This document shows, one piece after another, positions 51,702 through 62,007 of a stretch of 64,000 nt of DNA. Both the position numbers and the translations under genes were made by a program. Positions within the stretch are counted from its first letter, which is position 1. Every line of letters starts with the position of its first letter. The notes under the pieces are model-generated. The model was not told where the DNA came from and searched no databases. It saw nothing but the letters and a program-made list of their open reading frames with translations. The stretch is taken from assembly GCA_041300525.1 (NCBI GenBank), contig JBGLNJ010000001.1:3038001-3102000 (forward strand). Direction: 5' to 3'. This DNA comes from JBGLNJ01 sp041300525 (GTDB taxonomy: Bacteria > Chloroflexota > Anaerolineae > Fen-1058).

Positions 51702-53086
51702 TCATTGCTTTACCCACAAGATCGCTTGTTGTGTAGGCTTGGGCGCTTCGGCATTGCGATAGACGAGCCATTTCAAAATGTCGTTGGCGGATTTGCCTTC
51801 GAGGCTCCACGCCTGCTGCAGCGTAAAGCGTTGCCCGGCATAACTGCCCCCTTCAAGGAGGGCCGGCGGTTTGGGTTCTGTTGTGACGAGCGCCAGCGGA
51901 GTGGAGGCCGCGTCCAGCGCGGCCACAAAGCGCACATTGGGCATGTCGCGCAAGTACCACTTGAGCACTGCATCGGACCTCGACCCGCCGAGCGCGACAA
52001 AATCGAGCAGGTGCGGATCCGTCGTCTTTTGGGCGGAAAGCACTGCCAGGTCACGCGCCAGATCGCGCACTGCCGGCGACGTGGCTTCCGGCCCGACGAT
52101 GATCTCGCGCGGATCGCCGGGACGATTCTGCGCCGCGTTCCAGCCGGCGGCCCACGTCGCCAGCGCCAGCGTCAGCAGCACTGCCGAGGTCGCGCCGCGC
52201 ATGGCCGCCGCGCCGCCGGTCAGTCCGGTGAACAGCGCGACCAGAATCACCGCGAGCACGAGCGCCAAAAAGATCTGGGTGATCTGCGCGCCCCCGGCGA
52301 TCTTGAGCGCTCCAATGGCAAGCGGCGTCGAATTGGGGTTCTGCGCGTACGCGGCCAGCCCCAGGACGAAATAGGTGATGACGGGCATTAGGACTAGCGC
52401 CAACACGCCTTCTTCGCGGCTAAAGCGCGTCGCGCGCAGCGAATCTTGGATTGCCTGGAACGTATAGCCGCCGAGCAACGCCAGGGGGATCATCACCAGC
52501 AGCACGTCGCCGGTTGTCCGCCCGGAACGCAGCACGGCCAACAATAGCGCGGCGATCAGCCACGCGACGGGCAGCAAGATAAAGTGATCGTTGCGCTGGA
52601 GCGCAAAGACCAGGCCGGCCAGGCCGACGACGACGGCGAGCGGCTCATAGATCGCCAGCAGTTGGAACGCCCACGGCCAGCCGGCGCCGCCCGGCTGCGC
52701 GCGAAAATCGGCCAGCCACGCGGACAGCAAATCAACGGCTGCGCTCAGGCCGCCGGGTCGCCACATCAACGCCGTCGCGCTGATGACGAACACCGCCGCC
52801 ATCACGCCGAGCAATCGCACGATCAGTCCCGGTGTCGTGCGAATGATTTGCCACTTGTCGCGCGCCGCATGTGTGCCGCCGGCAAAAGCCGTCGCTCCGG
52901 CGCTCACCAGCAGCATCAACAGCGCCGAGTAGATGGTGCGCCCGCTCGCCAGTCCCAGGCCCAGCAGCGCCGCGCCCGCGTAAAGCCACGCCGCGCGGCC
53001 TGTTCGCAGATACCGGTCGGCGACGACGGCCACTCCCATCAGCACGCCCGCCACAATCACTTCACCGCTCACCGTGCGCGAGCTGC
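51702..53086 (-). CDS. Second Agl23-like (TIGR03663-type) membrane protein, 5'-truncated
   Basis: About 460 residues are visible, beginning near SGEVIVAGVLMGVAVVADRYLRTGR; the N-terminal catalytic-loop helices expected in the family are lost at about 53086, where argH appears. At least eight hydrophobic helices are followed by a soluble C-terminal domain (DPREIIVGPEATSPAVRDLARDLAVLSAQ ... VLKWYLRDMPNVRFV). The same KWYLRD(Y/M)PNA pattern occurs in the upstream protein (SWYLRDYPNAALL), supporting a paralogue pair. No NHL propeller is present. It lies 94 bases upstream of the other on the same strand, so both may act together. Confidence 0.78.
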
Positions 53087-53610
53087 AACGCCCACACGTG
53101 CGAGAGCCACCAGTGACTCAACAGGATCGGCTGGGCGCGCTGCAAGTGTGTGTAGCCGGGCAGGCTGATGCCCCAATCCTTTTCGGCCCGCGCGACGAGC
53201 GTCGCTTGCAGGTTGTGTACGTGCGCGTCCGTTTGGGCGATGGCCTCCATCACCCACAAGCGAAAGTCAGTCGCGACCTGATCGTTGCGGCTGCGGCCCG
53301 TGTGCAGTTTGCCCGCCACCGGGCCGATGCGCTCCGTCAGCCGCCGCTCGACGGCCGTGTGAATGTCCTCGTCGCTGTCCTGAAATCCAAACTGGCCGCT
53401 CTCCAACTCGCGCGCGGTGTCTTGCAGCCCGCGCGCGATTTCATCGGCTTCGGCCTCCGTCAGCACGCCGGCTTGCGCCAGCGCGCGCGCCCAGGCCACG
53501 CTGCCGCGCACATCCTGTTGCGCCAGGCGTTGGTCGAACGGCAGCGAATCGTTCAGCCGCGCCATCGCTGCGCTTACTGTGCCACTCAACCGTCCCACCC
53601 AGAGTTTCAT
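53087..53610 (-). CDS. argH: Argininosuccinate lyase, 3'-truncated
   Basis: ArgH catalyses the last step of arginine synthesis (argininosuccinate to arginine and fumarate). About 175 residues are authentic: the start KLWVGRLSG, SDEDIHTAVERRLTERIG, the signature KLHTGRSRNDQVATDFRLW, and GYTHLQRAQPILLSHWWLSHVWALQ. The family is about 460 residues, so the GSSxMPxKxN loop and the C-terminal half are missing; the sequence switches at about 53086 to a membrane protein gene. It follows argG by 24 bases on the same strand, the usual argGH order. Confidence 0.92.
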
Positions 53611-53634
53611 GGCTGATTCCTCAATCTTGAATTC

Positions 53635-54891
<1,257 letters not shown>

Positions 54892-54941
54892 TGAACCTCC
54901 TTTGTATGGGGTCGCCGCCCCAAGCTGATCGGACAACAAAA

Positions 54942-54966
54942 AAAGCCCTCCGGTTCGGAGGGCTTT
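54942..54966 (-). terminator. Leader terminator upstream of argG
   Basis: On the minus strand AAAGCCCTCCG-AAC-CGGAGGGCTTT is followed by a run of T (seven in all), a textbook intrinsic terminator 51 bases before the argG start. Its position between promoter and gene makes it an attenuator candidate. A GCCCTC copy in the leader reading could compete for the GAGGGC arm. Confidence 0.88.
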
Positions 54967-54996
54967 TGCTGGGCTAAAGTAATGTTCTACAAGTGC

Positions 54997-55083
54997 CTAA
55001 CCCAAGCGAAACGAACCCACCTCCCCTTGTTGAGGGCAGCCAGGCTTACGAGAACGCTTGGAGCACAGCACAATGATGTTCAT
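54997..55083 (-). CDS. Putative argG leader peptide
   Basis: A 28-codon reading from ATG 55083 to TAG 54997 lies inside the argG leader, between the promoter and the terminator. It contains Arg codons at positions 10, 12 and 26 (CGT, CGT, CGC); the first pair, CGT-TCT-CGT, lies 14 bases before a GCCCTC word that also forms the left arm of the terminator. Stalling at the Arg codons under arginine shortage could thus change the folding and allow read-through. No good ribosome site is seen, so this is a hypothesis. Confidence 0.4.
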   Translation of the reverse strand: MNIIVLCSKRSRKPGCPQQGEVGSFRLG

Positions 55084-55131
55084 GGTTTGATCGGTCAGAC
55101 GAACGAAAATTCCTGCTGAGATATTGGCGCG

Positions 55132-55159
55132 ATTATACTTGCTTGTGTGGTTTTGTCAA
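55132..55159 (-). promoter_or_regulatory. Consensus sigma-70 promoter of argG
   Basis: TTGACA (55159-55154) and TATAAT (55137-55132) on the minus strand, 16 bases apart, both exact. Transcription would begin near 55125, giving a leader of about 235 nt before argG. Confidence 0.85.
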
Positions 55160-55238
55160 GGACCCGTATTCTGGGATATCGAAGCAGAATTCGCCTCGAA
55201 AATGGCGCGCACACTCCCACGGAAACGAGCGACCGAAA

Positions 55239-55322
55239 TCAGGATGGCCGAACGGCACATTCAATGTGTACCAGCCCCGGACACTCGGGACCGCAGTGCG
55301 GACAGAGGTAGGTTTGATTCAT
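55239..55322 (-). CDS. Tiny Cys-rich ORF
   Basis: The 27-codon reading from ATG 55322 contains CPHCGPEC and a further Cys at position 22, a possible zinc knuckle. It begins 3 bases after the stop of the gene at 55326. It could be the last small gene of a phage-like pair. No homologue is recognised. Confidence 0.3.
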   Translation of the reverse strand: MNQTYLCPHCGPECPGLVHIECAVRPS

Positions 55323-55325
55323 GAT

Positions 55326-56135
55326 TCATCCTTTTTTGCGCAGGCTGTGCTCGTGTTCGGCCTGCTCGCGTGTCATCGCGCCACCCACGATCAGGCTTTC
55401 CACATAATCGTCGCAGGTCAGTCCGCTCAGGTCGGCGCCCGCGCCGTAGCCGCCTTTCGGCGATATGCCGTTGCCACCGGATGTGCGCCCCATCGTGTTG
55501 CGCTCGCGTTTGTGCGCCAGCGCGGCCCGCAAATAGTCCAACGAATCACCCTCGATCACGGTCCCGGCGATTTCACAGGCTGTCGCCCAGACGTGCTCTG
55601 CACCGTGCTCACTGACCAATCCGCCGATAGCAGCGTAATCACTTTTGACGGGCGCGATACGCAAGCGGCCATTCGGCTCCAACCCCAGCCCAAGCGTGAC
55701 GCCAATGTTCTGAGCGAGGATCGCATGCGCCTTGCTCTTGCGTTGAGAGGGCGTGTGGTCAGCGCGCGCCAGCACCCGGCGCAGATCATCCAGCACACGC
55801 CGTCGGCGCTCTGGCAGCGGCATCAAACCGAGAGACGCCGTGTTGAACCCAACCGCCGTCAGTCCAACGCGCATGTCAACATTGGCGACCAGCGCCTCGA
55901 ACGATGTGAGCGTTTGGGCGTTATCCAATGCCGCGTTCAATCTGTCCAGTTGCTTCTGAGGGCTGTTGACCTCAGAAGCAACCCCTGCTACGGTCTCGGC
56001 GCGATTAGCGCGTTGGCCGTTGCCAGATGTTTCGGGTGTGAGCCGATTGGCTCGGTTTCCAGCATCCAGAGCGGAAAGGGACGCAGCGGCAGGGCCGCCT
56101 CGCGGTCCGCCTGGTACTCTAGACGTATTAGCCAA
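55326..56135 (-). CDS. Hypothetical protein, possibly phage replication-like
   Basis: The 269-residue protein is not firmly assigned. The first 60 residues are Ala/Gly/Pro/Asn-rich and may be disordered. The middle has a basic helix-rich stretch (PERRRRVLDDLRRVLARADHTPSQRKSK). A pattern similar to DnaD/replisome-organiser modules follows (YAAIGGLVSEHGAEHVWATACEIAGTVI, then DYLRAALAHKRERNTMGR). It ends in a charged tail (REQAEHEHSLRKKG). The start is TTG 56135, which lies inside a 17-bp palindrome (56133-56149); an earlier start is not available. It is likely a remnant of a mobile element inserted between argG and the PBP gene. Confidence 0.5.
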   Translation of the reverse strand: MANTSRVPGGPRGGPAAASLSALDAGNRANRLTPETSGNGQRANRAETVAGVASEVNSPQKQLDRLNAALDNAQTLTSFEALVANVDMRVGLTAVGFNTASLGLMPLPERRRRVLDDLRRVLARADHTPSQRKSKAHAILAQNIGVTLGLGLEPNGRLRIAPVKSDYAAIGGLVSEHGAEHVWATACEIAGTVIEGDSLDYLRAALAHKRERNTMGRTSGGNGISPKGGYGAGADLSGLTCDDYVESLIVGGAMTREQAEHEHSLRKKG

Positions 56136-56149
56136 AGATAATATCTTTG
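56133..56149. promoter_or_regulatory. 17-bp palindrome at a start codon, possible operator
   Basis: CAAAGATA-A-TATCTTTG is a perfect inverted repeat overlapping the TTG start at 56135. Its size and symmetry suit a dimeric repressor site; the regulator is unknown. Confidence 0.45.
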
Positions 56150-56374
56150 TGTTGCCTGGAGCAACACGGCTCGACCCATTGAGTCTGTTATCCTTGTCGC
56201 GCCAAGCGATTACTCGACTCCATCATCGCTTTTGCGGCTATTCCGCCATAACCCTCGTCGGCCGTCAAGAGGAGTGTCACTGTTTTGTTGATGCTTTCAC
56301 GTCGCCGCGTCAAGATTTATCCCCTCAATCAGCGTATGCTCACAATCAAGAGCCGTCATTCATCAAGGAGTGGT

Positions 56375-57130
56375 ATGGTCACTCGCAAACGGATTCTTAT
56401 TGCCGCAACATTCGTGCTGATCACTGCGTTGGCCCAGGCCGTGCACGGCCTCGTCGCCGATTTGCCCGATCCGCGCACGCTGATCGCCCGTGCGCCATCC
56501 GGCACGAGCAAGCTGCTCGATCGGAATGGACGCTTGCTCTACGAGTTCCTCGATCCACATGCGGGCAGCCGCACGCGCGTTGACCTGGCCCAGATTCCAC
56601 TGGCCTGCTGCCAGGCTACCGTCGCCACCGAAGACGCGAACTTTTACGCCAATTCTGGTGTTGACCCGCGCGGCATCCTTCGAGCAGCGTGGCTCAACGC
56701 GACGAGCCGCGAAATCGTCTCCGGCGGCAGCACGCTCACGCAACAACTTGCGCGCATCGCATTTCTTTCACCGGACGAACGTGCGGAGCGTAGCCTTCGC
56801 CGAAAACTGCGTGAGGCGATTCTGGCGTATCGCATGGCGCAGACGTGGAGCAAGGACACGATCCTCGAAGCGTATCTCAACGAGGTCTACTATGGCGAGC
56901 TGGCTTATGGCATCGAAGCGGCGGCGCAGACTTTTTTTGGCGTGTCGGCCAGTCAACTCGACCTGGCGCAGTGTGCGCTGCTGGCGGGGCTTCCTCAGCG
57001 GCCCGCACAATACAACCCACTCGTCACGTTGGACGCGGCCAAGAATCGCCAGCGCGTCGTGCTCGACCTGATGGCAAAGCAGGGCTATATCACGCGAGGG
57101 CAAGCTGATCTCGCTCATGCCGAACCACTA
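56375..57130 (+). pseudogene. Class A penicillin-binding protein (glycosyltransferase 51 part), cut by IS630
   Basis: This synthesises peptidoglycan glycan strands at the outer face of the membrane. About 252 residues are host-encoded: an N-terminal signal anchor (RILIAATFVLITALAQAVHGL), then the GT51 motifs TEDANFYANSGVDPRGILRA (catalytic Glu), SGGSTLTQQLAR and KDTILEAYLNEVYYGELAYGIEAAAQTFFG. LLAGLPQRPAQYNP is the last motif before the linker. The transpeptidase domain, normally 350-450 residues, is missing because an IS630 element starts at 57131 after a TA. The reading ends at a TAG inside the element. The ATG at 56375 has AAGGAG. Confidence 0.88.
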
Positions 57131-58373
57131 GAGGACGATTTCAAAAGTTTTTAGGGTAAAATATGTGCCATGTGGAGTAGCAGGAGGTCATGGTGCAATG
57201 GCACGCCCAGTGTACAAATACAAGGTCAAACTCAAAGGAAGTGAAAAGCACGATCTACGCCAAGCCAAAAAGAAAGGGCGCAAGAATGCTCGTTTGGTGA
57301 TTCGCATTCTCATCATCTTACTGGCCGACGCGGGCAAGGCCATCGCGGAAACGGCTGAGACGCTGAGTTGTAGCGAACAAACGGTCTTGAACCAGCGCAA
57401 AAGGTTTCTGGCTCGCCGCGCGGAGGGTGTCGCGGCCCTGGAGGATTTGCCCCGAACGGGGCGGCCCGTCCTCTACGGCCCTCCAGAACGAGCCCAGGTC
57501 ACCGCGCTGGTGTGTGAAACGCTGCGGGAGCGGAAATTGCCCCTCAGTCGTCTTTCGACCGCCGATTTGCTGCGGACGGTGGTCAAGGAAGAGACGTTGG
57601 CGCACCTGAGCCAGAGTAGCCTGAGCCGGATGCTGCGGCAGGATGCGCTCAAACCCTGGCAGTATCGCTACTGGCTCTTCCCCCGAGACCCGGACTTTGT
57701 GAGCAAGGCCTGCGTGGTCTTGGACCTGTACGCAGGCTTTTGGGAAGGACAACGCTTGACCCCCAACGAGTATCTACTCTCGGCGGATGAGAAAAGCATC
57801 CAAGTCTTGACTCGCTGTCACCCCAGCCTGCCCACGCTCCCGGGCTACGTCCAGCGGGTCGAGTTCGAGTACGAGCGTCAGGGCACCCTGGCCTATCATG
57901 TGGCCTGGGATGTTTTCCGGGGCAAACTCATAGGGCGCGTCGCCCCCACCACCTCCATTGCGACTTTCAATCAACTCATCGACCTGGCCATGACGCAAGC
58001 CCCCTATCAGACCGCGGCACGGGTCTTCTGGATCGTAGACGGGGGCTGCGCCCATCATCGCAGCACATTCCCGGCGCGACTGAGCGGGATGTACCCCAAC
58101 GCCAGGGCCGTGATGCTCCCGGTGCATGCCAGTTGGTTGAACCAAGTCGAACTGTTTTTTTCCATTGTGCAGCGCAAGGTCCTCACACCGCTGGATGTGG
58201 CGAATGAGACGGCCCTGACCAACCGGCTGTTAGCTTTTCAAGATTACTACCAGGAAATCGCAAAACCTTTTACTTGGAAGTTTACTGCCGCCGACCTGAA
58301 AAAGCGCATCGAGGCACTCCAAGCCTTTAGCGCCCAACTCAGCTTTACCACAAAAACTTGTGAAATCGTCCTC
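57131..58373 (+). mobile_element. Complete IS630-family insertion sequence
   Basis: The element is 1243 bp with 22-bp terminal inverted repeats (57131-57152 and 58352-58373, one mismatch) and TA on both sides (57129-57130, 58374-58375), the target duplication of IS630. It holds one transposase gene with intact motifs. Left of it is a truncated PBP gene; right of it is a histidine kinase gene on the other strand. The two flanks do not belong to one gene, so either the element joined distant sites or the junction is an assembly join at the IS end. Confidence 0.93.
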
Positions 58374-58376
58374 TAG
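57198..58376 (+). CDS. IS630-family transposase
   Basis: The 392-residue transposase has an N-terminal HTH (RLVIRILIILLADAGKAIAETAETLSCSEQTVLNQRKRF), a linker with LPRTGRPVLYGPPERAQV, and a DDE domain. The first Asp is in YLLSADEKSIQVL, the second in VFWIVDGGCAHH (the usual Asn after Asp is Gly), and the third acidic residue is the Glu in HASWLNQVELFFSIVQRKVL. All are present, so it may be active. The stop TAG (58374-58376) is made from the duplicated TA and the next host base. The ATG at 57198 has an AGGAGG site 12 bases upstream. Confidence 0.93.
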   Translation: MARPVYKYKVKLKGSEKHDLRQAKKKGRKNARLVIRILIILLADAGKAIAETAETLSCSEQTVLNQRKRFLARRAEGVAALEDLPRTGRPVLYGPPERAQVTALVCETLRERKLPLSRLSTADLLRTVVKEETLAHLSQSSLSRMLRQDALKPWQYRYWLFPRDPDFVSKACVVLDLYAGFWEGQRLTPNEYLLSADEKSIQVLTRCHPSLPTLPGYVQRVEFEYERQGTLAYHVAWDVFRGKLIGRVAPTTSIATFNQLIDLAMTQAPYQTAARVFWIVDGGCAHHRSTFPARLSGMYPNARAVMLPVHASWLNQVELFFSIVQRKVLTPLDVANETALTNRLLAFQDYYQEIAKPFTWKFTAADLKKRIEALQAFSAQLSFTTKTCEIVL

Positions 58377-60535
58377 GTTTTCATGCTCACCGTCACCGTC
58401 GTTCCCTCCCCAGGACTGCTTTCCAACGTTACTTGGCCTCCCACCTTGGCGGCCCGCTCCTCAAAGCTGCGCAGCCCTATGCCGCCGGCGTTCCTGACGG
58501 TGAGCGGGTCGAAGCCTATTCCGTCGTCGCGCACTTGCAGGCAAACAGTCTTGTCGGTGAATTCCAAGCGAACCGTCACATGCTGCGCCCCGGCGTGTTT
58601 CATCACATTATTGAGCGCCTCTTGCGCGATCCGATAAAGTTCCTCTTCTAGCACGATCGGCAGCCGTCGCTCTCCTTCTACCTTGAGTGCTGTCTTCAGC
58701 CCGGCGCGCGCCTCCACCGCCGCCAACCGGATGCGCAGGGCCGTCACCAATCCCTCCAGGGCCAGCGCCGGTGGGTGCAGCTCGAAAATCAGCAGCCGCA
58801 TATCGTGCATCGCGCTCCGCGCCGTGTCCCGCAATTCTTGCAGGTGACTCAACGTCACATCCTGTTTGTTGGCCGCCAGGGCCAGCGCCGCCGCGTCCGC
58901 ATACAGCGTCATGCTGTAGAGAGACTGCACGACCGAGTCGTGCAGTTCACGCGCCAACCGCTGCCGCTCCTCCAGCACCGCCACTTGCCCGGCTTGCTGA
59001 TTGAGCCGGGCGTGCTCGATGTTGATGGCGGCCTGATTGGCAAAGAGACTGACGATCCGCACATCGTCCTTCACAAAGCCGCCCGGCTTGTCTACCACTT
59101 CCAGCACGCCAATGACGTCTCCGCCCGCGTGCAACGGCATGGACAGAAACGCCGTGGGGCGTCTCCCCCGCAAGTATTCGTACGCCTCGCCGGCGGGATC
59201 GTTGGTCAGAAAAGGTTCATCCCGGCACACGACGATGCCGGCCAAAGACCCTTCGACTGGGATCCGGTCAAAGAACGCCGCTACCGCCCCCGTGCTGTAA
59301 GTCACTCGCAGCCAGGTGTCCTCTTCTAACAGCAAGACCGCACTGCCCATAGCGCCGGTCAGTTGCTGGGCCTCGGCGCAGACGATCTCTAGCACCTCCT
59401 CCGGGCTGACCTTGTGGAGCAACGCGGCCGCCACCCGCTGAAGGCCCTGGCTTTCGGCCAGCCGCCGGCGCGTCTCTTCATAGAGCCGGGCGTTGTCTAC
59501 CGCCAGCGCCACCGAGTTGGCAATGCCCCAGACCAGCTCGATCTCGTCTGGGGTGAAATGGCGATAGTCGCTCGATGTGCTGAGAATCGCGATGCCCAAC
59601 ACCTTTTCGCTCACCCGGATGGGCACGGCCAAAACCGATTTGATGCTCCAGGCCCGCAGCATCTCCCGATTGATCCGGGGATCAGTCTCGGCATCATACC
59701 AGACCGCCGGCGCCTGGCGTTGTAACGCCTCACTCGCCAGAGAATCTACCGCCGGATCCAGATGCCACTCACGCAAGCCAGCCAGGTTCTCGGTCAACGG
59801 CGCGCGGACAACGTGGGGCACGAGCACCCCGCGTTCTGCATCCATCAGATAAATGCCGCAGTAAGGCACGTCCACGGCGGTGACCATGGCATCGGCCACC
59901 CGCTCCAGAACCTGGGCCGGTTTCAGCGAGCTGCTGGCTGTCTGGGCCGTGTGTAACATCAGGGCGATGTGCTGTTGCGCTCTGATGAGGTCGGCGTTGA
60001 AGGTGGCGGATGTCCCCAAGAGTTGCTTGTGCTCCAACCCCATCGTCGCCAGCATTTGGGCCAGCCGGGTCTGCGCCGTCATGACAACGAGCAGCCGCTC
60101 TTCCGAAATGATGGGGACTTGGCCGATTTCCGCCAGGTAAGCTTGTTCGTCAACCCCCAGCTCTTGCGCCTGATGGCGGAAGAACTCTATATCGGGCGGC
60201 TCGTGCAGAAATTGGCCCATGAACAGGGTGGCCACCTGCTCGCCCTTTACCATGATGGGCATGGCACAGTTCATCAGGCCATTCAAACACTTGTGCGCCA
60301 CATAGGAGCCATCATGCAAATGGCTGAAGATAGCGTCATCACTTTGGTTGCACCGGCGCTCGGTCTGTGGAGAAAGGTGATGAAACCGGGCGCAGATATC
60401 CTGCCAGCCAACGGCGCACAGGCTGGTGCGATCCGTATCCAGCAGAGCGGTGGCAACGCCGGCGACGCTATACCACGACTGCACCACCTGCTGAAAGCCG
60501 GGCAAGTCTACCAGGTCGGAGAATCGGTACTGCAT
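58373..60535 (-). CDS. PocR-GAF-GAF sensor histidine kinase (NarL-type partner)
   Basis: The 720-residue cytosolic kinase has an N-terminal PocR domain (residues 1-165) with Cys positions WQDICARFHH, ERRCNQSD, KCLNGLMNCAMPIMV. A GAF domain (about 205-345), a second GAF (about 365-515), a HisKA_3 dimerisation domain with the phospho-His in RQRLARELHDSVVQSLYSMTL, and an ATPase domain (EALNNVMKHAGAQHV, RDDGIGFDPL, GGIGLRSFEERA, SPGEGTTVTVS) follow. The last codon and stop (TAG, 58375-58373) include the IS630 target TA, so the natural end may have been a few residues longer. No response regulator is adjacent. Confidence 0.92.
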   Translation of the reverse strand: MQYRFSDLVDLPGFQQVVQSWYSVAGVATALLDTDRTSLCAVGWQDICARFHHLSPQTERRCNQSDDAIFSHLHDGSYVAHKCLNGLMNCAMPIMVKGEQVATLFMGQFLHEPPDIEFFRHQAQELGVDEQAYLAEIGQVPIISEERLLVVMTAQTRLAQMLATMGLEHKQLLGTSATFNADLIRAQQHIALMLHTAQTASSSLKPAQVLERVADAMVTAVDVPYCGIYLMDAERGVLVPHVVRAPLTENLAGLREWHLDPAVDSLASEALQRQAPAVWYDAETDPRINREMLRAWSIKSVLAVPIRVSEKVLGIAILSTSSDYRHFTPDEIELVWGIANSVALAVDNARLYEETRRRLAESQGLQRVAAALLHKVSPEEVLEIVCAEAQQLTGAMGSAVLLLEEDTWLRVTYSTGAVAAFFDRIPVEGSLAGIVVCRDEPFLTNDPAGEAYEYLRGRRPTAFLSMPLHAGGDVIGVLEVVDKPGGFVKDDVRIVSLFANQAAINIEHARLNQQAGQVAVLEERQRLARELHDSVVQSLYSMTLYADAAALALAANKQDVTLSHLQELRDTARSAMHDMRLLIFELHPPALALEGLVTALRIRLAAVEARAGLKTALKVEGERRLPIVLEEELYRIAQEALNNVMKHAGAQHVTVRLEFTDKTVCLQVRDDGIGFDPLTVRNAGGIGLRSFEERAAKVGGQVTLESSPGEGTTVTVSMKT

Positions 60536-60659
60536 AGGTCAACTCCCTTCACTTTTCTTGGCAGGAAAAAGGAGATGAGGGCACAAGCCCGCAAGGTTGG
60601 GATGGCATACTCAAGCGCAAATTATACACCCAAGGGGGTCTTTTGCGAATCAGGGCGAA

Positions 60660-60787
60660 TTGACTCAACAACGGTTGTAGCCTGCTCTCCACGTAAAGCG
60701 GAGCAAGATCACAGCCAGAGGGTCTTGATGCGGAGCAACAAATCTGCGTTGCGCCGATGACAGCCATTGCATTCGGGTCTATGCTTA
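60660..60787 (+). repeat. 128-nt upstream element, copy 1
   Basis: This 128-base sequence ends 34 bases before the sugar transferase start. It matches 61771-61898 with no gaps and 9 differences (93 percent). It contains CTCC...GGAG complementary words near its start. No protein frame is conserved well enough to explain it. It lies in the 286-base gap between the divergent kinase and transferase genes. Confidence 0.9.
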
Positions 60788-60821
60788 GAGCGTCCACCTG
60801 GCGTATTGCGGGAAACAACTA

Positions 60822-61562
60822 ATGGAACTGACGATCATCAATCAACCTAGATTCTTTCCTCATCAGGATACAGGGTATCAAATCGCCAAGCGCATGATGG
60901 ATCTGACGTTGTGCCTCTTGGCGCTACCTTTCATCCTGCCTGTATTAGCGATCTGCATGTTGGCTATCTATCTGGACTCGTCTGGTCCGGTTTTCTTTAT
61001 CCAGGAGCGTGTTGGCAAAGGCGGGCGCGTCTTTCGCATCTACAAATTCCGCACCATGCAGCACAATGTTGATGACAGTTCTCATCAGACCTACATGAAG
61101 GCTTTTGTGCGCGGGCAAATCGGCAAGAGTGAAAACATCAACAGCTACCACCATGCTTTTGCAAAGGCTTTTGTGACACAGCAGATCGAAAACAAAAGCC
61201 GAGACGAAACTTTCAAGCCTTTTCAGGTCTCACAAATCACCCGAGTGGGGCGCATCTTGCGCAAGACCAGCCTGGATGAATTGCCTCAACTCATCAACGT
61301 GCTCAGAGGGGAAATGAGTCTGGTAGGGCCTCGGCCCAACGTGCCCTGGGAAGTCGAGGAATACCAGTTGTGGCACCACGAACGCCTGGAGGTTCTGCCG
61401 GGCATCACCGGTTTGGCGCAGGTCCGGGGGAGAAGTAGCATAGACTTTGACTCGATAGTAAGCCATGATATCGAATATGTCAAAAACCAGAGTGTGGTTA
61501 TGGATATCAAGATCGTATGGCGGACTCTGACGACAGTTCTCCGCGCCGAGGGGTCTGAATGA
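60822..61562 (+). CDS. Sugar transferase (WcaJ/WbaP-type initiating phosphoglycosyltransferase)
   Basis: The 246-residue monotopic membrane enzyme transfers a sugar phosphate to undecaprenyl phosphate to start polysaccharide synthesis. It has one re-entrant helix (MMDLTLCLLALPFILPVLAICMLAIYL). The signatures are SGPVFFIQERVGKGGRVFRIYKFRTM, LRKTSLDELPQLINVLRGEMSLVGPRPN (with the DE pair), and LPGITGLAQVRGRSSIDFD. An insertion between KFRTM and the DELPQ motif is longer than in minimal enzymes (about 70 residues). It is preceded by a 128-nt element that also precedes the next gene. No other polysaccharide gene is in this block. Confidence 0.93.
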   Translation: MELTIINQPRFFPHQDTGYQIAKRMMDLTLCLLALPFILPVLAICMLAIYLDSSGPVFFIQERVGKGGRVFRIYKFRTMQHNVDDSSHQTYMKAFVRGQIGKSENINSYHHAFAKAFVTQQIENKSRDETFKPFQVSQITRVGRILRKTSLDELPQLINVLRGEMSLVGPRPNVPWEVEEYQLWHHERLEVLPGITGLAQVRGRSSIDFDSIVSHDIEYVKNQSVVMDIKIVWRTLTTVLRAEGSE

Positions 61563-61665
61563 GGACAGCTCGGCAGAGAGCACGCGAGACAGACAATTCG
61601 CGAACCGTCTCGGCGGATACTATAGAATTGCTCTGAAACAATTGCGCTGTCCGCGAGATTCTTTT

Positions 61666-61707
61666 GGACGCAGATAAGGAATCAGAAATCAGCGTTTATC
61701 TGCGTCC
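61666..61707. terminator. Hairpin after the sugar transferase
   Basis: GGACGCAGATAA (61666-61677) and TTATCTGCGTCC (61696-61707) pair over 12 bp with an 18-nt loop. It lies about 100 bases past the stop and before the second 128-nt element. No strong T-run follows. Confidence 0.55.
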
Positions 61708-61770
61708 CCGAAATTTGGTTGCGGCTGGAGGCCGCGCTATGATAAGAATGCGGCAAGTCCATAGGCCGGG

Positions 61771-61898
61771 TTGACTCAACACCGGTTGTAGCCCCCTCTC
61801 CACGTAAAGCGGAGCACGATCACGGCCAGGGGGTCTTGATGCGGAGCTACAAATCTGCGTTGCGCCGATGACAGCCATTGCATTTAGGTCTATGCTTA
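61771..61898 (+). repeat. 128-nt upstream element, copy 2
   Basis: This second copy of the sequence at 60660-60787 lies 110 bases before the chosen start of the L,D-transpeptidase gene. The same orientation and similar distance to the following gene suggest a shared 5' regulatory region or leader rather than a random repeat. Confidence 0.9.
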
Positions 61899-62007
61899 TG
61901 AGTGTTCAAAGCGTCGCTGTACACAGCGCGACGCTGTACACAGCGCGACAACTCGGTCAAGGTTCTGGCCCATGCTGGATACAAAAACATCAAGCTGGAA
62001 AACTCGA

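Noticed and set aside
60549..60818. Minus-strand frame through the 128-nt element, partly repeated at 61696-61878
   Set aside because: The similarity follows from the DNA repeat itself; the frames differ outside it and differences are not biased to third codon positions as far as can be seen.
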